This document shows positions 1-8,347 of a stretch of 64,000 bases of DNA, one piece after another. Position 1 is the first letter of the stretch. Each line of letters opens with the position of its first letter. Origin of the DNA: Agrococcus baldri. Its GTDB lineage: Bacteria > Actinomycetota > Actinomycetes > Actinomycetales > Microbacteriaceae. The notes beneath the pieces are model-generated. The model was given only the letters and a program-made list of their open reading frames with translations. It did not search any database and was not told the origin of the DNA. Location of the stretch: NCBI GenBank assembly GCA_900114805.1, contig FOZN01000001.1, positions 372,001 through 436,000 of the forward strand, given 5' to 3'. The translations under genes were made by a program, and so were the position numbers.

Positions 1-2
1 CG

Positions 3-881
3 CTCGTGGCCGGCTGCGCGAGCGGCGACACCGATCCTGGCGCGACGATGGCGCCGGGGGTGACCCCGGGCGCCGAGCCTGTGCCGCTCGACGATGCGCG
101 GCTGCCCGGCCTCGACGTCTTCGACGGCATCCAGGAGTCGGCGATCGCGGTGCGCTGGGCGACGCCGGGCGAGTCGCTCGCGGTGATTGTGGGCGGATCG
201 GGCGCCGGTGGCGAGTGCATCGTGCAGCCGCAGGGCGCGGGCCTCGACCCGAGCGGGCCGACCATCACGGTGCGCTTCGACCCGCCGAACCCCGAGGCGA
301 TGTGCACCATGGACTTCCGCCTGCACGGCTGGGAGCTCGTGCTGCCCGAGCCCATCGACCCCTCGGCCACCGTGCCGGTGGAGCTCGTGAACACCAGCGA
401 CGCGGACGTCACCATCGAGGTCGAGCTCGGCCCCGACGACCTGCTCGACGCGGGCCCCACCGCCGACCCGCAGCCGAGCGAGATCCCCGACGCGGGCGAG
501 GCGCCCGCGCCCGAAGTCATCCCCGCCGACCAGCTCGGCGCGCAGAGCAACCTGATGATCGCGGGCGGCGAACCGCTGTCGGCGCTCTGGGTGGAGCCGG
601 GCAGGACGATCGCGGTGCTGCTGGGCGACTCCGGCACTCCCGCGTGCGTGCCGACGCCGGTCGGCGCGGTCTCGAGCGGGCCGGGTGTGATCGATGTCAC
701 CTTCGAGCCGGCCGTGGGCACGACCTGCACGGACGACTTCGTGGTCTACGGCTGGCAGTTCACCCTGCCGGAGGCTGTCTCGGCGACCCTGCCGGTCGAG
801 GTGCGGGTCACCGGCACCAGCGACGCCGGTCCCTTCCTCGACGTCACCGTCGCGCCCGACGACGTGCTCGAATTGCAATGA
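3..881 (+). CDS. lipoprotein with two copies of a two-cysteine domain (5' end cut by window)
   Basis: The gene enters from the left edge, so its start and most of the signal peptide are missing. The first visible codons read L-V-A-G-C, a lipobox, so the product is probably a membrane-anchored lipoprotein outside the cell. After a Pro/Ala linker the protein contains two similar segments (about residues 55-115 and 195-256 counted from codon 6). Each has the pattern C-x-x-x-P or C-x-P, then about 27-29 residues on C-T-x-D, then G-W-x-(L/F), ending L-P-E. The next gene carries one copy of the same segment, so the two are paralogues. I do not recognise the family and assign no function. Stop TGA is at 879-881. 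Confidence 0.75.
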   Translation, partial: LVAGCASGDTDPGATMAPGVTPGAEPVPLDDARLPGLDVFDGIQESAIAVRWATPGESLAVIVGGSGAGGECIVQPQGAGLDPSGPTITVRFDPPNPEAMCTMDFRLHGWELVLPEPIDPSATVPVELVNTSDADVTIEVELGPDDLLDAGPTADPQPSEIPDAGEAPAPEVIPADQLGAQSNLMIAGGEPLSALWVEPGRTIAVLLGDSGTPACVPTPVGAVSSGPGVIDVTFEPAVGTTCTDDFVVYGWQFTLPEAVSATLPVEVRVTGTSDAGPFLDVTVAPDDVLELQ

Positions 882-975
882 TCCGTCCAGGCCGCATCCA
901 GCCCCGTCGTGCACGGTTGGCGGACGCGGAATCTCCTGTGAGCAGCACGGGCCGTCACCGAAGGAGTTGGACGTC

Positions 976-1527
976 ATGCGAAGGATCCTGCCCATAGCGA
1001 TCATCGGCATCGTCGCCCTTGCCGGCTGCGCGTCGGCAGGCGAGCCGGAGGAGAGCGCACCGGCCCCCGACTCGCAGACGCCCGTGCCGACGGTGACCGA
1101 GACCGTCACCCCGGAGCCCACCCAGACCTCGGAGCCGTCGCCCACCGCGGAGGCGGAGGCGCCGTACCGCCTCGAGGATGACGCGCTCGCCGCCTACAGC
1201 ATCGACGACATCCCGGGCGGTGAGCCGCTGGTGGTCTGGGCCGACGCCGACCGCACGCTCGTGCACGTGCTGGGCACCGGCAGCGGCAGCCTCAACTGCC
1301 AGCCCGCCGGCGAGTCGATCGAGGTCGACGACGGCATGCTCGAGATCGACTTCGAGTGGGAGGAGTCCGACCCGATGATGGCCTGCACCGCCGACCTGCG
1401 CGTGTTCGGCTGGGCCTTCCCCGTGGTGGGCGCCGACGACACCATCACCGAGGCGCATGTCGACGACTGGACGCAGGACGGGCAGGACTTCACCGTCGAG
1501 ATCCAGCCGATGTCCGAGACCAACTGA
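976..1527 (+). CDS. lipoprotein, single-domain paralogue of the upstream lipoprotein
   Basis: A 183-residue predicted lipoprotein. The ATG at 976 follows an AAGGAG ribosome site at 961-966. The N-terminus is basic then hydrophobic and ends in a lipobox with the lipidated Cys at residue 18. A Thr/Pro/Glu-rich linker (residues 25-60) leads to one C-terminal domain with C108-x-P, C137-T-A-D and G-W-x-F. Before C108 it shares G-G-E-P-L, then R-T, then L-G with the second repeat of the upstream gene, so the two look like tandem duplicates. The paired cysteines 29 residues apart would suit a disulphide in an exported domain. Function unknown. It probably shares a transcript with the upstream gene, since the gap is only 94 bases. 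Confidence 0.85.
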   Translation: MRRILPIAIIGIVALAGCASAGEPEESAPAPDSQTPVPTVTETVTPEPTQTSEPSPTAEAEAPYRLEDDALAAYSIDDIPGGEPLVVWADADRTLVHVLGTGSGSLNCQPAGESIEVDDGMLEIDFEWEESDPMMACTADLRVFGWAFPVVGADDTITEAHVDDWTQDGQDFTVEIQPMSETN

Positions 1528-1612
1528 CCCCAGCCGCTGCGCCGGGGCCACGGCCGCGCCGCCTCGAGCCCCGCCGCCCGGCAGTCGCCGGCGGCGGGGC
1601 TCGTCGCTGCGG

Positions 1613-2587
1613 TCAGCCCCAGCTGCCGTAGGCGCGCAGGGTGTTCTCGGCCGTCTCGGCGGCCAGCTGATCGGCCTCGACGCCCAGCCGCTCGGCCATG
1701 AAGCGCACGGTGAGCGGCGTCAGGTAGGGGCTGTTCGGGCGGCCGCGGAACGGCGCGGGGGTCAGGAACGGCGCATCCGTCTCGACCAGGATGCGGCTGC
1801 GGTCGGCCACCTGCAGCGCCGCGTGCAGGTTCTTCGCGTTCGAGAAGGTGACGGTGCCGGCGAAGGAGAGGTACCAGCCGTGCTCGGCGGCGATGCGTGC
1901 CAGGTGCTCGTCGCCCGAGAAGCAGTGGAAGACGGTCGTCTCGGGCGCGCCCACCCGCAGCAGCGTCTCGACCACCTCGTCGTGCGCGTCGCGGTCGTGG
2001 ATCTGCAGCGCGATGCCGTGTCGCTTCGCGATCCCGATGTGCGCCTCGAACGACTCGAACTGCGCGCGCCGGCCATCGTCGCCGGTGCGGAAGAAGTCGA
2101 GCCCCGTCTCGCCCACCGCGCGCACGCGGGGCTGGGCGGCCAGCTCGTCGATGGTCGCGAGCGCGTCGGCGAGCGTGCCGGCGCTCGCGTAGCCGGGCGC
2201 CTCGTTCGGGTGGATGGCGACCGCGGCGAGCACGCGCCGATCCTGGGCGGCGAGCGCCGCCGACCACTGCGACGACTCCACGTCGCCGCCGACCTGGATG
2301 ACGCCGGCGACGCCCGCCTGCTCGGCCGCACGCAGCGCATCCGCATATGTGAAGTGCTCGCCGTCCTTGATCTCGAGGTGGGTGTGGTTGTCGTAGATCG
2401 GCACGCCGAGCGGCTCCGGGATCGGCGGGCGCGTCATGTCGCGCTTGCCGTCGTCGTGCCGCTCGCGGATGTACTCGCCGCCCGGCAGCACCGTCGCGCT
2501 CGGCACGTCGGGCACTTGAGCGGATGCGTTGCCGGGCTTTGTCCCGGATGCTGGGGTGGACGAGGGCGCGTCGTGGCTCGCTGGCAT
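1613..2587 (-). CDS. tatD: TatD-family metal-dependent hydrolase (DNase)
   Basis: A 324-residue TatD-family TIM-barrel hydrolase. TatD proteins are divalent-metal 3'-5' exonucleases linked to DNA repair and fragmentation. Visible metal-binding features are Y-D-N-H-T-H at the first strand, G-E-T-G-L-D in the middle, Q-I-H-D and V-F-H-C-F-S-G, and V-E-T-D-A-P-F near the C-terminus. About 60 residues precede the barrel; the part just before it looks conserved in actinobacterial relatives as I know them, so I kept the long start at 2587. GGAG lies very close to that ATG. In many actinobacteria tatD sits next to metG; here a lipoprotein and an SRPBCC gene lie between them. It diverges from the lipoprotein at 2702. 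Confidence 0.9.
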   Translation of the reverse strand: MPASHDAPSSTPASGTKPGNASAQVPDVPSATVLPGGEYIRERHDDGKRDMTRPPIPEPLGVPIYDNHTHLEIKDGEHFTYADALRAAEQAGVAGVIQVGGDVESSQWSAALAAQDRRVLAAVAIHPNEAPGYASAGTLADALATIDELAAQPRVRAVGETGLDFFRTGDDGRRAQFESFEAHIGIAKRHGIALQIHDRDAHDEVVETLLRVGAPETTVFHCFSGDEHLARIAAEHGWYLSFAGTVTFSNAKNLHAALQVADRSRILVETDAPFLTPAPFRGRPNSPYLTPLTVRFMAERLGVEADQLAAETAENTLRAYGSWG

Positions 2588-2701
2588 GGCTCCAGCCTAG
2601 AAGCGCCGGACCACAGGAAAACCTGAGCGATCGTCCAGGCTGCGCAATGGGTCCGGTGCCACGATTGCCGGTACAGCAACCCCGCAGGAGGTCGACTCGG
2701 C

Positions 2702-3370
2702 ATGCCCCGAATGCTCGCGATCGCGGCAGCGCTGGCGACCGTGCTGACGGTGGCTGCCTGCAGCTCGGCGCAGCCGCCGGCCGATGCGCCGCCGGCTGAC
2801 GGCGCGCAGCCCGCCGCGGGTGCCGCCGAATCGGCCGAGCAGGCGCCGGCGCAGCCCGAAGCGCTCGCCAGCGAGTCGGGTGCGAGCCAGTCGGGTGCGA
2901 GCCAGTCGGGTGCGAGCCAGTCGGGTGCGAGCCAGTCGGGTGCAAGCGAGTCGGGCGTTGGCGAGTCGGGTGCGAGCCAGACCGCCGAGGGCGCGGGCAG
3001 CGCGCTGCGCTCCGGCACGCTGAGCCTCGCGGCGGCGCTCGACGCCGGCGAGCCGGGCCTCCCCGCCGGCAGCGGCGCCTCGGTCGACGACGTGCTGCGA
3101 CTGGGCGCCGTGGCGACCTGGATCGATGCGCCTGACACTCTCGCGATCTCGTTGCCTGCCAGCGCCGACTGCTGGCCGTCGGCGGCAGCGCCGGTCGTCG
3201 AGTCGGCATGGCAGCTCTCGGTCGAGTTCGTGGCCGGCGAGTGCGCCGCGTTCGACTCGGCCCGCACCTACACGATCGAGGTGCCAGAAGGCATCGACGG
3301 CGGTGCCGACCTCGAGGTCTCGATCGACGGGCTCGCGCACCGCTTCACGCTGACGCTGCTCGCCGGGTAG
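2702..3370 (+). CDS. lipoprotein with SGASQ repeat linker
   Basis: A 222-residue predicted lipoprotein. The ATG at 2702 follows a strong AGGAGGT ribosome site. The signal sequence ends with V-A-A-C, making Cys20 the lipidated residue. Residues about 25-95 are low-complexity Ala/Pro/Glu/Ser, including seven five-residue units of the type S-G-A-S-Q encoded by a 15-bp tandem DNA repeat. The C-terminal domain (about 100-222) has C-W-P and, 24 residues later, a second Cys followed by D-S-A-R and V-P-E. This loosely matches the C-x-P...C-x-x-D...P-E pattern of the lipoproteins at 3-1527. The repeat linker probably acts as a stalk holding the domain away from the membrane. Function unknown. Confidence 0.85.
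   Translation: MPRMLAIAAALATVLTVAACSSAQPPADAPPADGAQPAAGAAESAEQAPAQPEALASESGASQSGASQSGASQSGASQSGASESGVGESGASQTAEGAGSALRSGTLSLAAALDAGEPGLPAGSGASVDDVLRLGAVATWIDAPDTLAISLPASADCWPSAAAPVVESAWQLSVEFVAGECAAFDSARTYTIEVPEGIDGGADLEVSIDGLAHRFTLTLLAG
2876..2980 (+). repeat. 15-bp in-frame tandem repeat, seven units
   Basis: Seven units of 15 bp run from 2876 to 2980. Units 1-4 (2876-2935) and unit 7 (2966-2980) are identical (TCGGGTGCGAGCCAG); units 5 and 6 carry several changes. They encode S-G-A-S-Q or variants in the lipoprotein linker. Identical neighbouring units imply recent slippage or unequal exchange, so copy number probably varies between strains without breaking the frame. Confidence 0.95.
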
Positions 3371-3374
3371 CGCG

Positions 3375-3449
3375 GTGGAGCTGGAAGCGGAGGCCACCCT
3401 TTCGGGCGTCCACTGCGACGCCAGCGCCGGGACCCGTCTCGGGTCCCGG
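3375..3449. terminator. bipartite hairpin element, copy A
   Basis: The element begins four bases after the lipoprotein stop. It has a first, partly degraded stem around a TTTC loop (3400-3403), the spacer TGCGACGCCAGC, then a strong hairpin CCGGGACCCG/CGGGTCCCGG (3427-3436 and 3440-3449) with loop TCT. It is clearly related to the element at 26035-26106, which also follows a lipoprotein gene. Likely role: Rho-independent-type terminator or mRNA 3' end. There is no T-tract, which is usual for high-GC actinobacteria. Confidence 0.7.
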
Positions 3450-3456
3450 GACGAGC

Positions 3457-3924
3457 TCAGTGCGCGAGGCTCGCGAGCACCTCGTCGAGCCGGTCGAAGT
3501 TCTCGTCCATGCCGCCGTCGAGCCCCGACGCCGCCATCGCGTCGCACGCAGCCTTCGAAGCGTAGGTCGAGGTGATCTCGAGCTCGCTGCGATGATCGGC
3601 GAGCTCGCGGAACTCCAGCACCTCGAGCGTCGGCTGCCCCGGCTCCTCCTGGAACTCCCAGGTGTGCACGATGCGGCCGGCGACCACCTCGTGGTACGAG
3701 CCCCAGAATCGCCAATCGCCGCCGCGCTCGACCACGTAGTCGAACGAGCCGCCGGTGCGGGCGTCGAACCGCTGGATGCGCATGGTCGAGCCGCGCGGAC
3801 CCATCCACTGCGCGAACAGCGCGGCGGTGGTGTGCGCGCGCTGCACCGCGAACGCCGGCGCATCGAACTCGCGGCGGTGCACGATCGACTGCTCGCCGAC
3901 GCGCTCGTGCGTGGTCTCGCTCAT
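3457..3924 (-). CDS. SRPBCC (AHSA1-like) family protein
   Basis: A 155-residue protein of the SRPBCC/AHSA1 hydrophobic-ligand fold. It opens with an inducer-like stretch, then R-E-F-D-A-P, A-L-F-A-Q-W-M-G-P at about residues 38-46, G-G-S-F-D-Y and F-W-G-S-Y-H-E, typical of small bacterial START-like proteins. The C-terminal helix contains G-G-M-D-E-N-F-D-R-L, the usual end of this family. Such proteins are cytosolic and bind small hydrophobic ligands; some act with an ArsR repressor, but no regulator is adjacent here. The ATG at 3924 is the natural start. It lies downstream of metG, separated by a strong hairpin, so it is probably transcribed alone. Confidence 0.85.
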   Translation of the reverse strand: MSETTHERVGEQSIVHRREFDAPAFAVQRAHTTAALFAQWMGPRGSTMRIQRFDARTGGSFDYVVERGGDWRFWGSYHEVVAGRIVHTWEFQEEPGQPTLEVLEFRELADHRSELEITSTYASKAACDAMAASGLDGGMDENFDRLDEVLASLAH

Positions 3925-3964
3925 GCGCTCATGATCGCCGCACGACCGGGCTCGGTCAACACGC

Positions 3965-3990
3965 GATCCGGGCGCCCGATCCGGGCGCCC
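3965..3990. repeat. perfect 13-bp tandem duplication
   Basis: GATCCGGGCGCCC occurs twice head to tail at 3965-3977 and 3978-3990, between the SRPBCC gene start and the metG terminator. Each unit contains the self-complementary core GGGCGCCC. It could be an operator for the leftward SRPBCC gene or a slippage product; nothing decides between these. Confidence 0.8.
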
Positions 3991-3994
3991 GGTG

Positions 3995-4038
3995 GAGGTT
4001 CTGCGTCCGTTCGAGCCTCAACTCGGACGCAGAACCTC
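3995..4038. terminator. 15-bp perfect hairpin after metG
   Basis: GAGGTTCTGCGTCCG (3995-4009) and its exact reverse complement (4024-4038) flank a 14-base loop. It lies 16 bases beyond the metG stop, in the direction of metG transcription, and so probably terminates metG before the SRPBCC gene. Confidence 0.75.
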
Positions 4039-4053
4039 AACTGGCAGCTGCCG

Positions 4054-5592
4054 CTACGGCTGCTCGATGCGCGGGAACAGCGGCGGCACCGTCGTGACCC
4101 GGCCGGTGCCGCGCCACTGGTGCGCCTGCTGGATGGGCTGCGCCGTCACGTCGCCCTCGCCGCCGACCGCGGCCCACAGCTTCTGCGCCGTCTCGGGCAT
4201 GACGGGCGCGAGCATGATCGCGGCCGTGCCGATGCCCTGCACGTTGGTGGCGAGCACCGCGTGCAGCCGCAGCCGCTGCGCCTCGTCCTTCGCGAGCACC
4301 CACGGCGCCTGCTCGGTGATGTAGCCGTTGAGGCGCTCGACGATCGACATCGCGGCGTCGACCGCGTCGTGGATCTGGAAGGTGTCGATCGCCTTGTCGG
4401 CGCGACCCACCGCATCCGCCATCAGGGTCGCGATCTCCGCATCCGGGATCACGTCGGGCACCACGCCGTCGCAGTACTTGTGCACCATGGCGATCACGCG
4501 CGAGGCGAGGTTGCCGAGCCCGTTGGCGAGCTCGGAGTGGTAGCGGGCGTCGAGGTCCTCCCACGAGAAGGAGCCGTCGGCGCCGAAGGCGATCGCCGAC
4601 ATGAAGTAGTAGCGGAACGCGTCGACGCCGAACACCTCGGTGATCTGCTTCGGCTCGATGCCGGTGGCCTTCGACTTCGACATCTTCTCGCCGCCGACGA
4701 GCAGCCAGCCGTGGCCGAAGACGTGCTCGCTGATCGGCAGGCCCGCGGCCATCTGCATGGCGGGCCAGATGACGGCGTGGAAGCGCGCGATGTCCTTGCC
4801 GACGATGTGCACGCCCGGCCAGCGGCGCTCGAACTGCTCGTCGTCGACGCCGTAGCCGATGGCGGTGATGTAGTTGAGCAGCGCGTCGAACCAGACGTAG
4901 ACGACGTGCGACTCGTCCCACGGCACCTTGATGCCCCAGTCGAAGGTGTTGCGGCTGATCGACAGGTCGGTGAGGCCCTGCTTGACGAACTGCCGCACCT
5001 CGTTGCGCACGTGCTCGGGCTGCACGTAGTCGGGGCGCGAGTCGTAGAGCTCGAGCAGCCGGTCGCCGAACTCGCTCAGCTTGAAGAAGTAGTTGGCCTC
5101 GCGCACGACCTCGATGGGGCGCGAGTGGATCGCGCACACCAGCTGCCCCTCGTACTCGCCGGTGCCGGGCACCAGGTCGTTCGCGGTCTTGTACTCCTCG
5201 CAGCCGACGCAGTACTGGCCCTCGAACTCGCCGTGGTAGATGTACCCGGCCTCCTTGAGCCGCTCGAGGAAGATGCGCACGCCCGCCTTGTGCCGCTCGC
5301 TGGTGGTGCGGATGAAGTCGTCGTTCTGGATGTTCAGCAGCTCGAGCTGCGGCTTCCAGGCGGTCTCGACCAGCCGGTCGGTCCACTCCTGCGGGCTGAC
5401 GCCGTTCGCGGCGGCGGTGCGCATGATCTTCTGGCCGTGCTCGTCGGTGCCGGTGAGCATCCACGTGTCGTCGCCGCGCATCCGGTGCCAGCGGGCGAGG
5501 ACGTCGGTGGCGACCTCGTTGTAGGCGTGGCCGATGTGGGGCACGTCGTTGACGTAGTAGATCGGCGTCGTCACGGTGAAGCGCTCGGGCAT
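4054..5592 (-). CDS. metG: methionyl-tRNA synthetase
   Basis: A 512-residue class Ia aminoacyl-tRNA synthetase that charges tRNA-Met with methionine. The Rossmann catalytic core carries the HIGH signature as H-I-G-H at residues 19-22 and the KMSKS loop exactly as K-M-S-K-S at 303-307. A reduced zinc-knuckle region (Y-C-V-G-C at about 127-131 and V-C-A-I-H at 152-156) lies in the connective domain. The protein ends after the anticodon-binding helical domain and lacks the extra C-terminal tRNA-binding domain found in longer MetG proteins; this length is normal for actinobacterial enzymes. Start ATG at 5592. A 15-bp hairpin follows the stop. Confidence 0.97.
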   Translation of the reverse strand: MPERFTVTTPIYYVNDVPHIGHAYNEVATDVLARWHRMRGDDTWMLTGTDEHGQKIMRTAAANGVSPQEWTDRLVETAWKPQLELLNIQNDDFIRTTSERHKAGVRIFLERLKEAGYIYHGEFEGQYCVGCEEYKTANDLVPGTGEYEGQLVCAIHSRPIEVVREANYFFKLSEFGDRLLELYDSRPDYVQPEHVRNEVRQFVKQGLTDLSISRNTFDWGIKVPWDESHVVYVWFDALLNYITAIGYGVDDEQFERRWPGVHIVGKDIARFHAVIWPAMQMAAGLPISEHVFGHGWLLVGGEKMSKSKATGIEPKQITEVFGVDAFRYYFMSAIAFGADGSFSWEDLDARYHSELANGLGNLASRVIAMVHKYCDGVVPDVIPDAEIATLMADAVGRADKAIDTFQIHDAVDAAMSIVERLNGYITEQAPWVLAKDEAQRLRLHAVLATNVQGIGTAAIMLAPVMPETAQKLWAAVGGEGDVTAQPIQQAHQWRGTGRVTTVPPLFPRIEQP

Positions 5593-5639
5593 GGGGTCAA
5601 TCCTACGTTCGCGCCACAGATTGTGACGACGACGCCATG

Positions 5640-6458
5640 TCAGGGCTGCGGATGCGTGAGCGCGGCCTGGTAGAGCGCGTTGCGCGCGTGCCCGGTCGCC
5701 TCAGCGACCTCGGCGGCGGCGTCCTTCAGCCGCATTCCGCCCTCCTTGAGTCGCAGCACCTGCTGCACCGCCGCATCCACGTCGGTCAGCGCCGGCGTCG
5801 CGCCCTCGATCACCAGCACGATCTCGCCCTTCACGCCCTCGCTCGCCCACGGCAGCAGCTCGGCCGCGGTGCCGCGCCGCACCTCCTCGAAGCGCTTGGT
5901 CAGCTCCCGGCACACGGCGATGCGGCGCTCGGGCATCGCGCGGGCGATGGCGTCGATCGACTCGGCGAGCCGGTGCGGCGCCTCGAACAGCACGAGCGTG
6001 CGCTCCTCGCGCGCGACCTGCTGCAGGAAGCGGTCGCGCTCGCCGCTCTTGCGCGGCAGGAAGCCGTCGAACGCGAAGCGGTCGGTGGGAAGGCCGCTGA
6101 GCGCGAGCGCGGTCAGCACCGCCGATGGCCCCGGCAGGCAGGTCACCTCGACGCCCGCGGCCACCGCCGCCTGCACGAGCCGGAAGCCCGGGTCGCTGAC
6201 GGTCGGCATGCCGGCGTCGGTGAGCACGAGCACGTCCTCGTCGCGGGCGCGCTCGACCAGCGCGGGCGAGGCGGCCTCCTCGTTGTGCTCGTGCAGGGCG
6301 ACGAAGACGGCGGATGCGTCGATGCCGAGGGCGCGCAGCAGCTGCTTGGTCGTGCGGGTGTCCTCGGCGGCGATGACGGGCGCGGTCGCGAGCGCCTCGC
6401 GCAGCCGGCCGCTCGCGTCGCCCAGGTTGCCGATGGGGGTCGCGCCGAGGATGATCAC
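5640..6458 (-). CDS. rsmI: 16S rRNA (cytidine-1402-2'-O)-methyltransferase
   Basis: A 272-residue SAM-dependent methyltransferase that 2'-O-methylates C1402 in the decoding centre of 16S rRNA. It has the tetrapyrrole-methylase fold: L-G-A-T-P-I-G-N-L-G at the N-terminus, A-A-E-D-T-R-T-T, V-L-T-D-A-G-M-P-T-V-S-D-P-G and L-P-G-P-S-A-V. I chose GTG at 6458 because the conserved protein begins V-I-I-L-G-A-T-P; upstream ATG codons would run into the divergent gene at 6529. The pairing of rsmI with a divergent protein mannosyltransferase gene is common in actinobacteria, as I know it. Confidence 0.94.
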   Translation of the reverse strand: MIILGATPIGNLGDASGRLREALATAPVIAAEDTRTTKQLLRALGIDASAVFVALHEHNEEAASPALVERARDEDVLVLTDAGMPTVSDPGFRLVQAAVAAGVEVTCLPGPSAVLTALALSGLPTDRFAFDGFLPRKSGERDRFLQQVAREERTLVLFEAPHRLAESIDAIARAMPERRIAVCRELTKRFEEVRRGTAAELLPWASEGVKGEIVLVIEGATPALTDVDAAVQQVLRLKEGGMRLKDAAAEVAEATGHARNALYQAALTHPQP

Positions 6459-6528
6459 GGCGCTCAGGCTATCTGCGGCGCCCGTGGCGGGCGCGAGTCC
6501 CCGGCCGCCAGATGCAAGAATCGCCCGT

Positions 6529-8265
6529 GTGACCCTGCCGACCGCCGCCGAGCCCGCCGACGGCTCCGGCGGCGGTGTCGCGACCGAGGACGCGCCCGAG
6601 GCGCCCTCCCGGCCGCGCCTCGAGCGGGTCACCGCGGCGTACGGCCGCGTGGAAGCGCGGCTGCACGAGCCGCGCATCCGCCGCACGCTTGAGGTGGCAG
6701 CGCCCGTCGCCATCGTGGCGATCGCCGCGATCGCGCGGCTGACGGCGCTCGGCCACCCGCACCAGCTGGTCTTCGACGAGACGTACTACGTCAAAGAGGG
6801 CTGGTCGATGTGGCAGCTCGGCTACGAGGGCGAATGGGGCGAGGGTGCGAACGAGGCGTTCGAGGCCGGCGACGCGAGCGGGCTGACGAGCGAGCCCGAC
6901 TACGTCGTGCACCCGCCGCTGGGCAAGTGGATCATCGGCATGGCAATGGCGGCCTTCGGCATGACCGACGCCTTCTGGTGGCGGCTGCCGAGCGCCCTCG
7001 CCGGCGTCGCGATGGTCGCCCTCACCTACGCGATCGCCCGCGGCATGCTGCGCTCGATCGCGTTCGCGTCGCTCGCGGCCTTCTGGCTCGCGATCGACGG
7101 CTTCGCGATCGTGATGAGCCGCACCGCGCTGCTCGACGGCATCCTCGCGCTGTTCGTGCTCGCCGGCGCCGGAGCGCTGCTGCTCGACCGGCGCGGCTCC
7201 CCCGCCCGCAGCGTGCGGGCGCTGGCCGAGGGGCGGCGGCGCTTCCTGTCGGCACTGTGGGGCCGCCCCTGGATCATCGTCGCCGGCGTGCTGCTGGGCG
7301 CCGCCTGCGCCACCAAGTGGTCGGGCGCGGCCTTCCTCGCGGTGTTCGGCCTCTGGATCGTGCTGATGGACGCGCTCGATCGCCGCCGCGCCGGCTTCCG
7401 CCGCCCGTGGCTGAGCACCCTGCTGCTGCAGGCGCCGGTCAGCGTGGTGCTGTTCGTCGGGCCGGCGCTCATCGTCTACGTCGCCAGCTACGCCGGCTGG
7501 TTCGATGGCGGCTGGGGCTCACAGCTCGCGCTCGAGCGCGCCGACCTGCGCTGGGGCGGCCTGCTCGCCTGGGTGCCGCTGGGGTTGCAGTCGCTGTGGA
7601 TGTACCACGCGCAGCAGCTCGGCTTCCACGTCGGCCTCGACAAGGATCACCCCTACCAGTCGCCGGCGATCGAGTGGCTGTGGCTGGGTCGCCCGACGGC
7701 GTTCGAGTCGGCGACGACCGATGCGGGCGTCTGGTGGATCACCGCGCTGCCCAACCTGCTCACCTGGTACGCGGGCGTGCTGGTGATCGGCGTGCTGCTG
7801 TTCTGGCTCGGCCGCGCCCCCGACCGCCGCGCGGGCTTCCTGCTGGTCGCGATCGCCGCCGGCTACCTGCCGTGGCTGGCGTTCCCCGACCGCACGATCT
7901 TCTTCTTCTACGCGATCGTCTTCCTGCCGTTCATGCTCATCGGCCTCGCCTACGCGCTGCAGCTGCTCGTCGGGCGCTACCGGCCGCCCGCGGTGGTGGG
8001 GGCGGATGCTTCGGCGCGCCTCGACGCGGACATCGCCGCCGCGATCCCCCACCACGCTCCGCACGGTCGGCGCGCGCGCCGCCCGGGGCTGCCCCGCTGG
8101 GAGGACGACGTCGAGCGCCGCGCCGCCGGCTGGACCGTGATCGCCGTGCTGGTGATCGTCAGCATCGCGGTCGCGCTGTGGTTCCTGCCGGTCGCCTACG
8201 GCATCGCGATGCCCGAGCCGCAGATCCGCCTGCGCTACTGGCCGCCGGCGCCGATCTGGCCGTAG
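6529..8265 (+). CDS. GT39 dolichyl-phosphate-mannose-type protein O-mannosyltransferase
   Basis: A 578-residue polytopic membrane enzyme of the GT39/PMT family, which transfers mannose from polyprenyl-phosphate-mannose to Ser/Thr of exported proteins. Near the first periplasmic loop it has F-D-E-T-Y-Y-V-K-E, containing the conserved acidic pair next to aromatic residues, and later V-V-H-P-P-L-G-K-W, a PMT hallmark. About ten hydrophobic segments follow, plus the luminal-loop motif P-Y-Q-S-P. The start GTG at 6529 is 70 bp from the divergent rsmI start. The Ser/Thr/Pro-rich stalks of the many lipoproteins in this window are plausible substrates (inference). Confidence 0.93.
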   Translation: MTLPTAAEPADGSGGGVATEDAPEAPSRPRLERVTAAYGRVEARLHEPRIRRTLEVAAPVAIVAIAAIARLTALGHPHQLVFDETYYVKEGWSMWQLGYEGEWGEGANEAFEAGDASGLTSEPDYVVHPPLGKWIIGMAMAAFGMTDAFWWRLPSALAGVAMVALTYAIARGMLRSIAFASLAAFWLAIDGFAIVMSRTALLDGILALFVLAGAGALLLDRRGSPARSVRALAEGRRRFLSALWGRPWIIVAGVLLGAACATKWSGAAFLAVFGLWIVLMDALDRRRAGFRRPWLSTLLLQAPVSVVLFVGPALIVYVASYAGWFDGGWGSQLALERADLRWGGLLAWVPLGLQSLWMYHAQQLGFHVGLDKDHPYQSPAIEWLWLGRPTAFESATTDAGVWWITALPNLLTWYAGVLVIGVLLFWLGRAPDRRAGFLLVAIAAGYLPWLAFPDRTIFFFYAIVFLPFMLIGLAYALQLLVGRYRPPAVVGADASARLDADIAAAIPHHAPHGRRARRPGLPRWEDDVERRAAGWTVIAVLVIVSIAVALWFLPVAYGIAMPEPQIRLRYWPPAPIWP

Positions 8266-8347
8266 CGGGGGCGCCCCTGCGTCGCGCGGTGTCCCAGCCT
8301 CGCGGGGCAGCGCAGCGTTGCCGGCCTGCGCAGCACCGCCGGGCAGC

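Noticed and set aside
2876..2980. Possible CRISPR or iteron array
   Set aside because: 15-bp units without spacers lie inside a lipoprotein gene and keep the frame.
1194..3209. Long open frame opposite the lipoproteins and tatD
   Set aside because: Arg/Pro/Ala-rich translation with no motif, opposite well-supported genes; typical antisense frame of GC-rich DNA.
3208..5673. 821-codon frame opposite metG
   Set aside because: Antisense to a certain methionyl-tRNA synthetase; composition is His/Arg/Val biased and no ribosome site fits.
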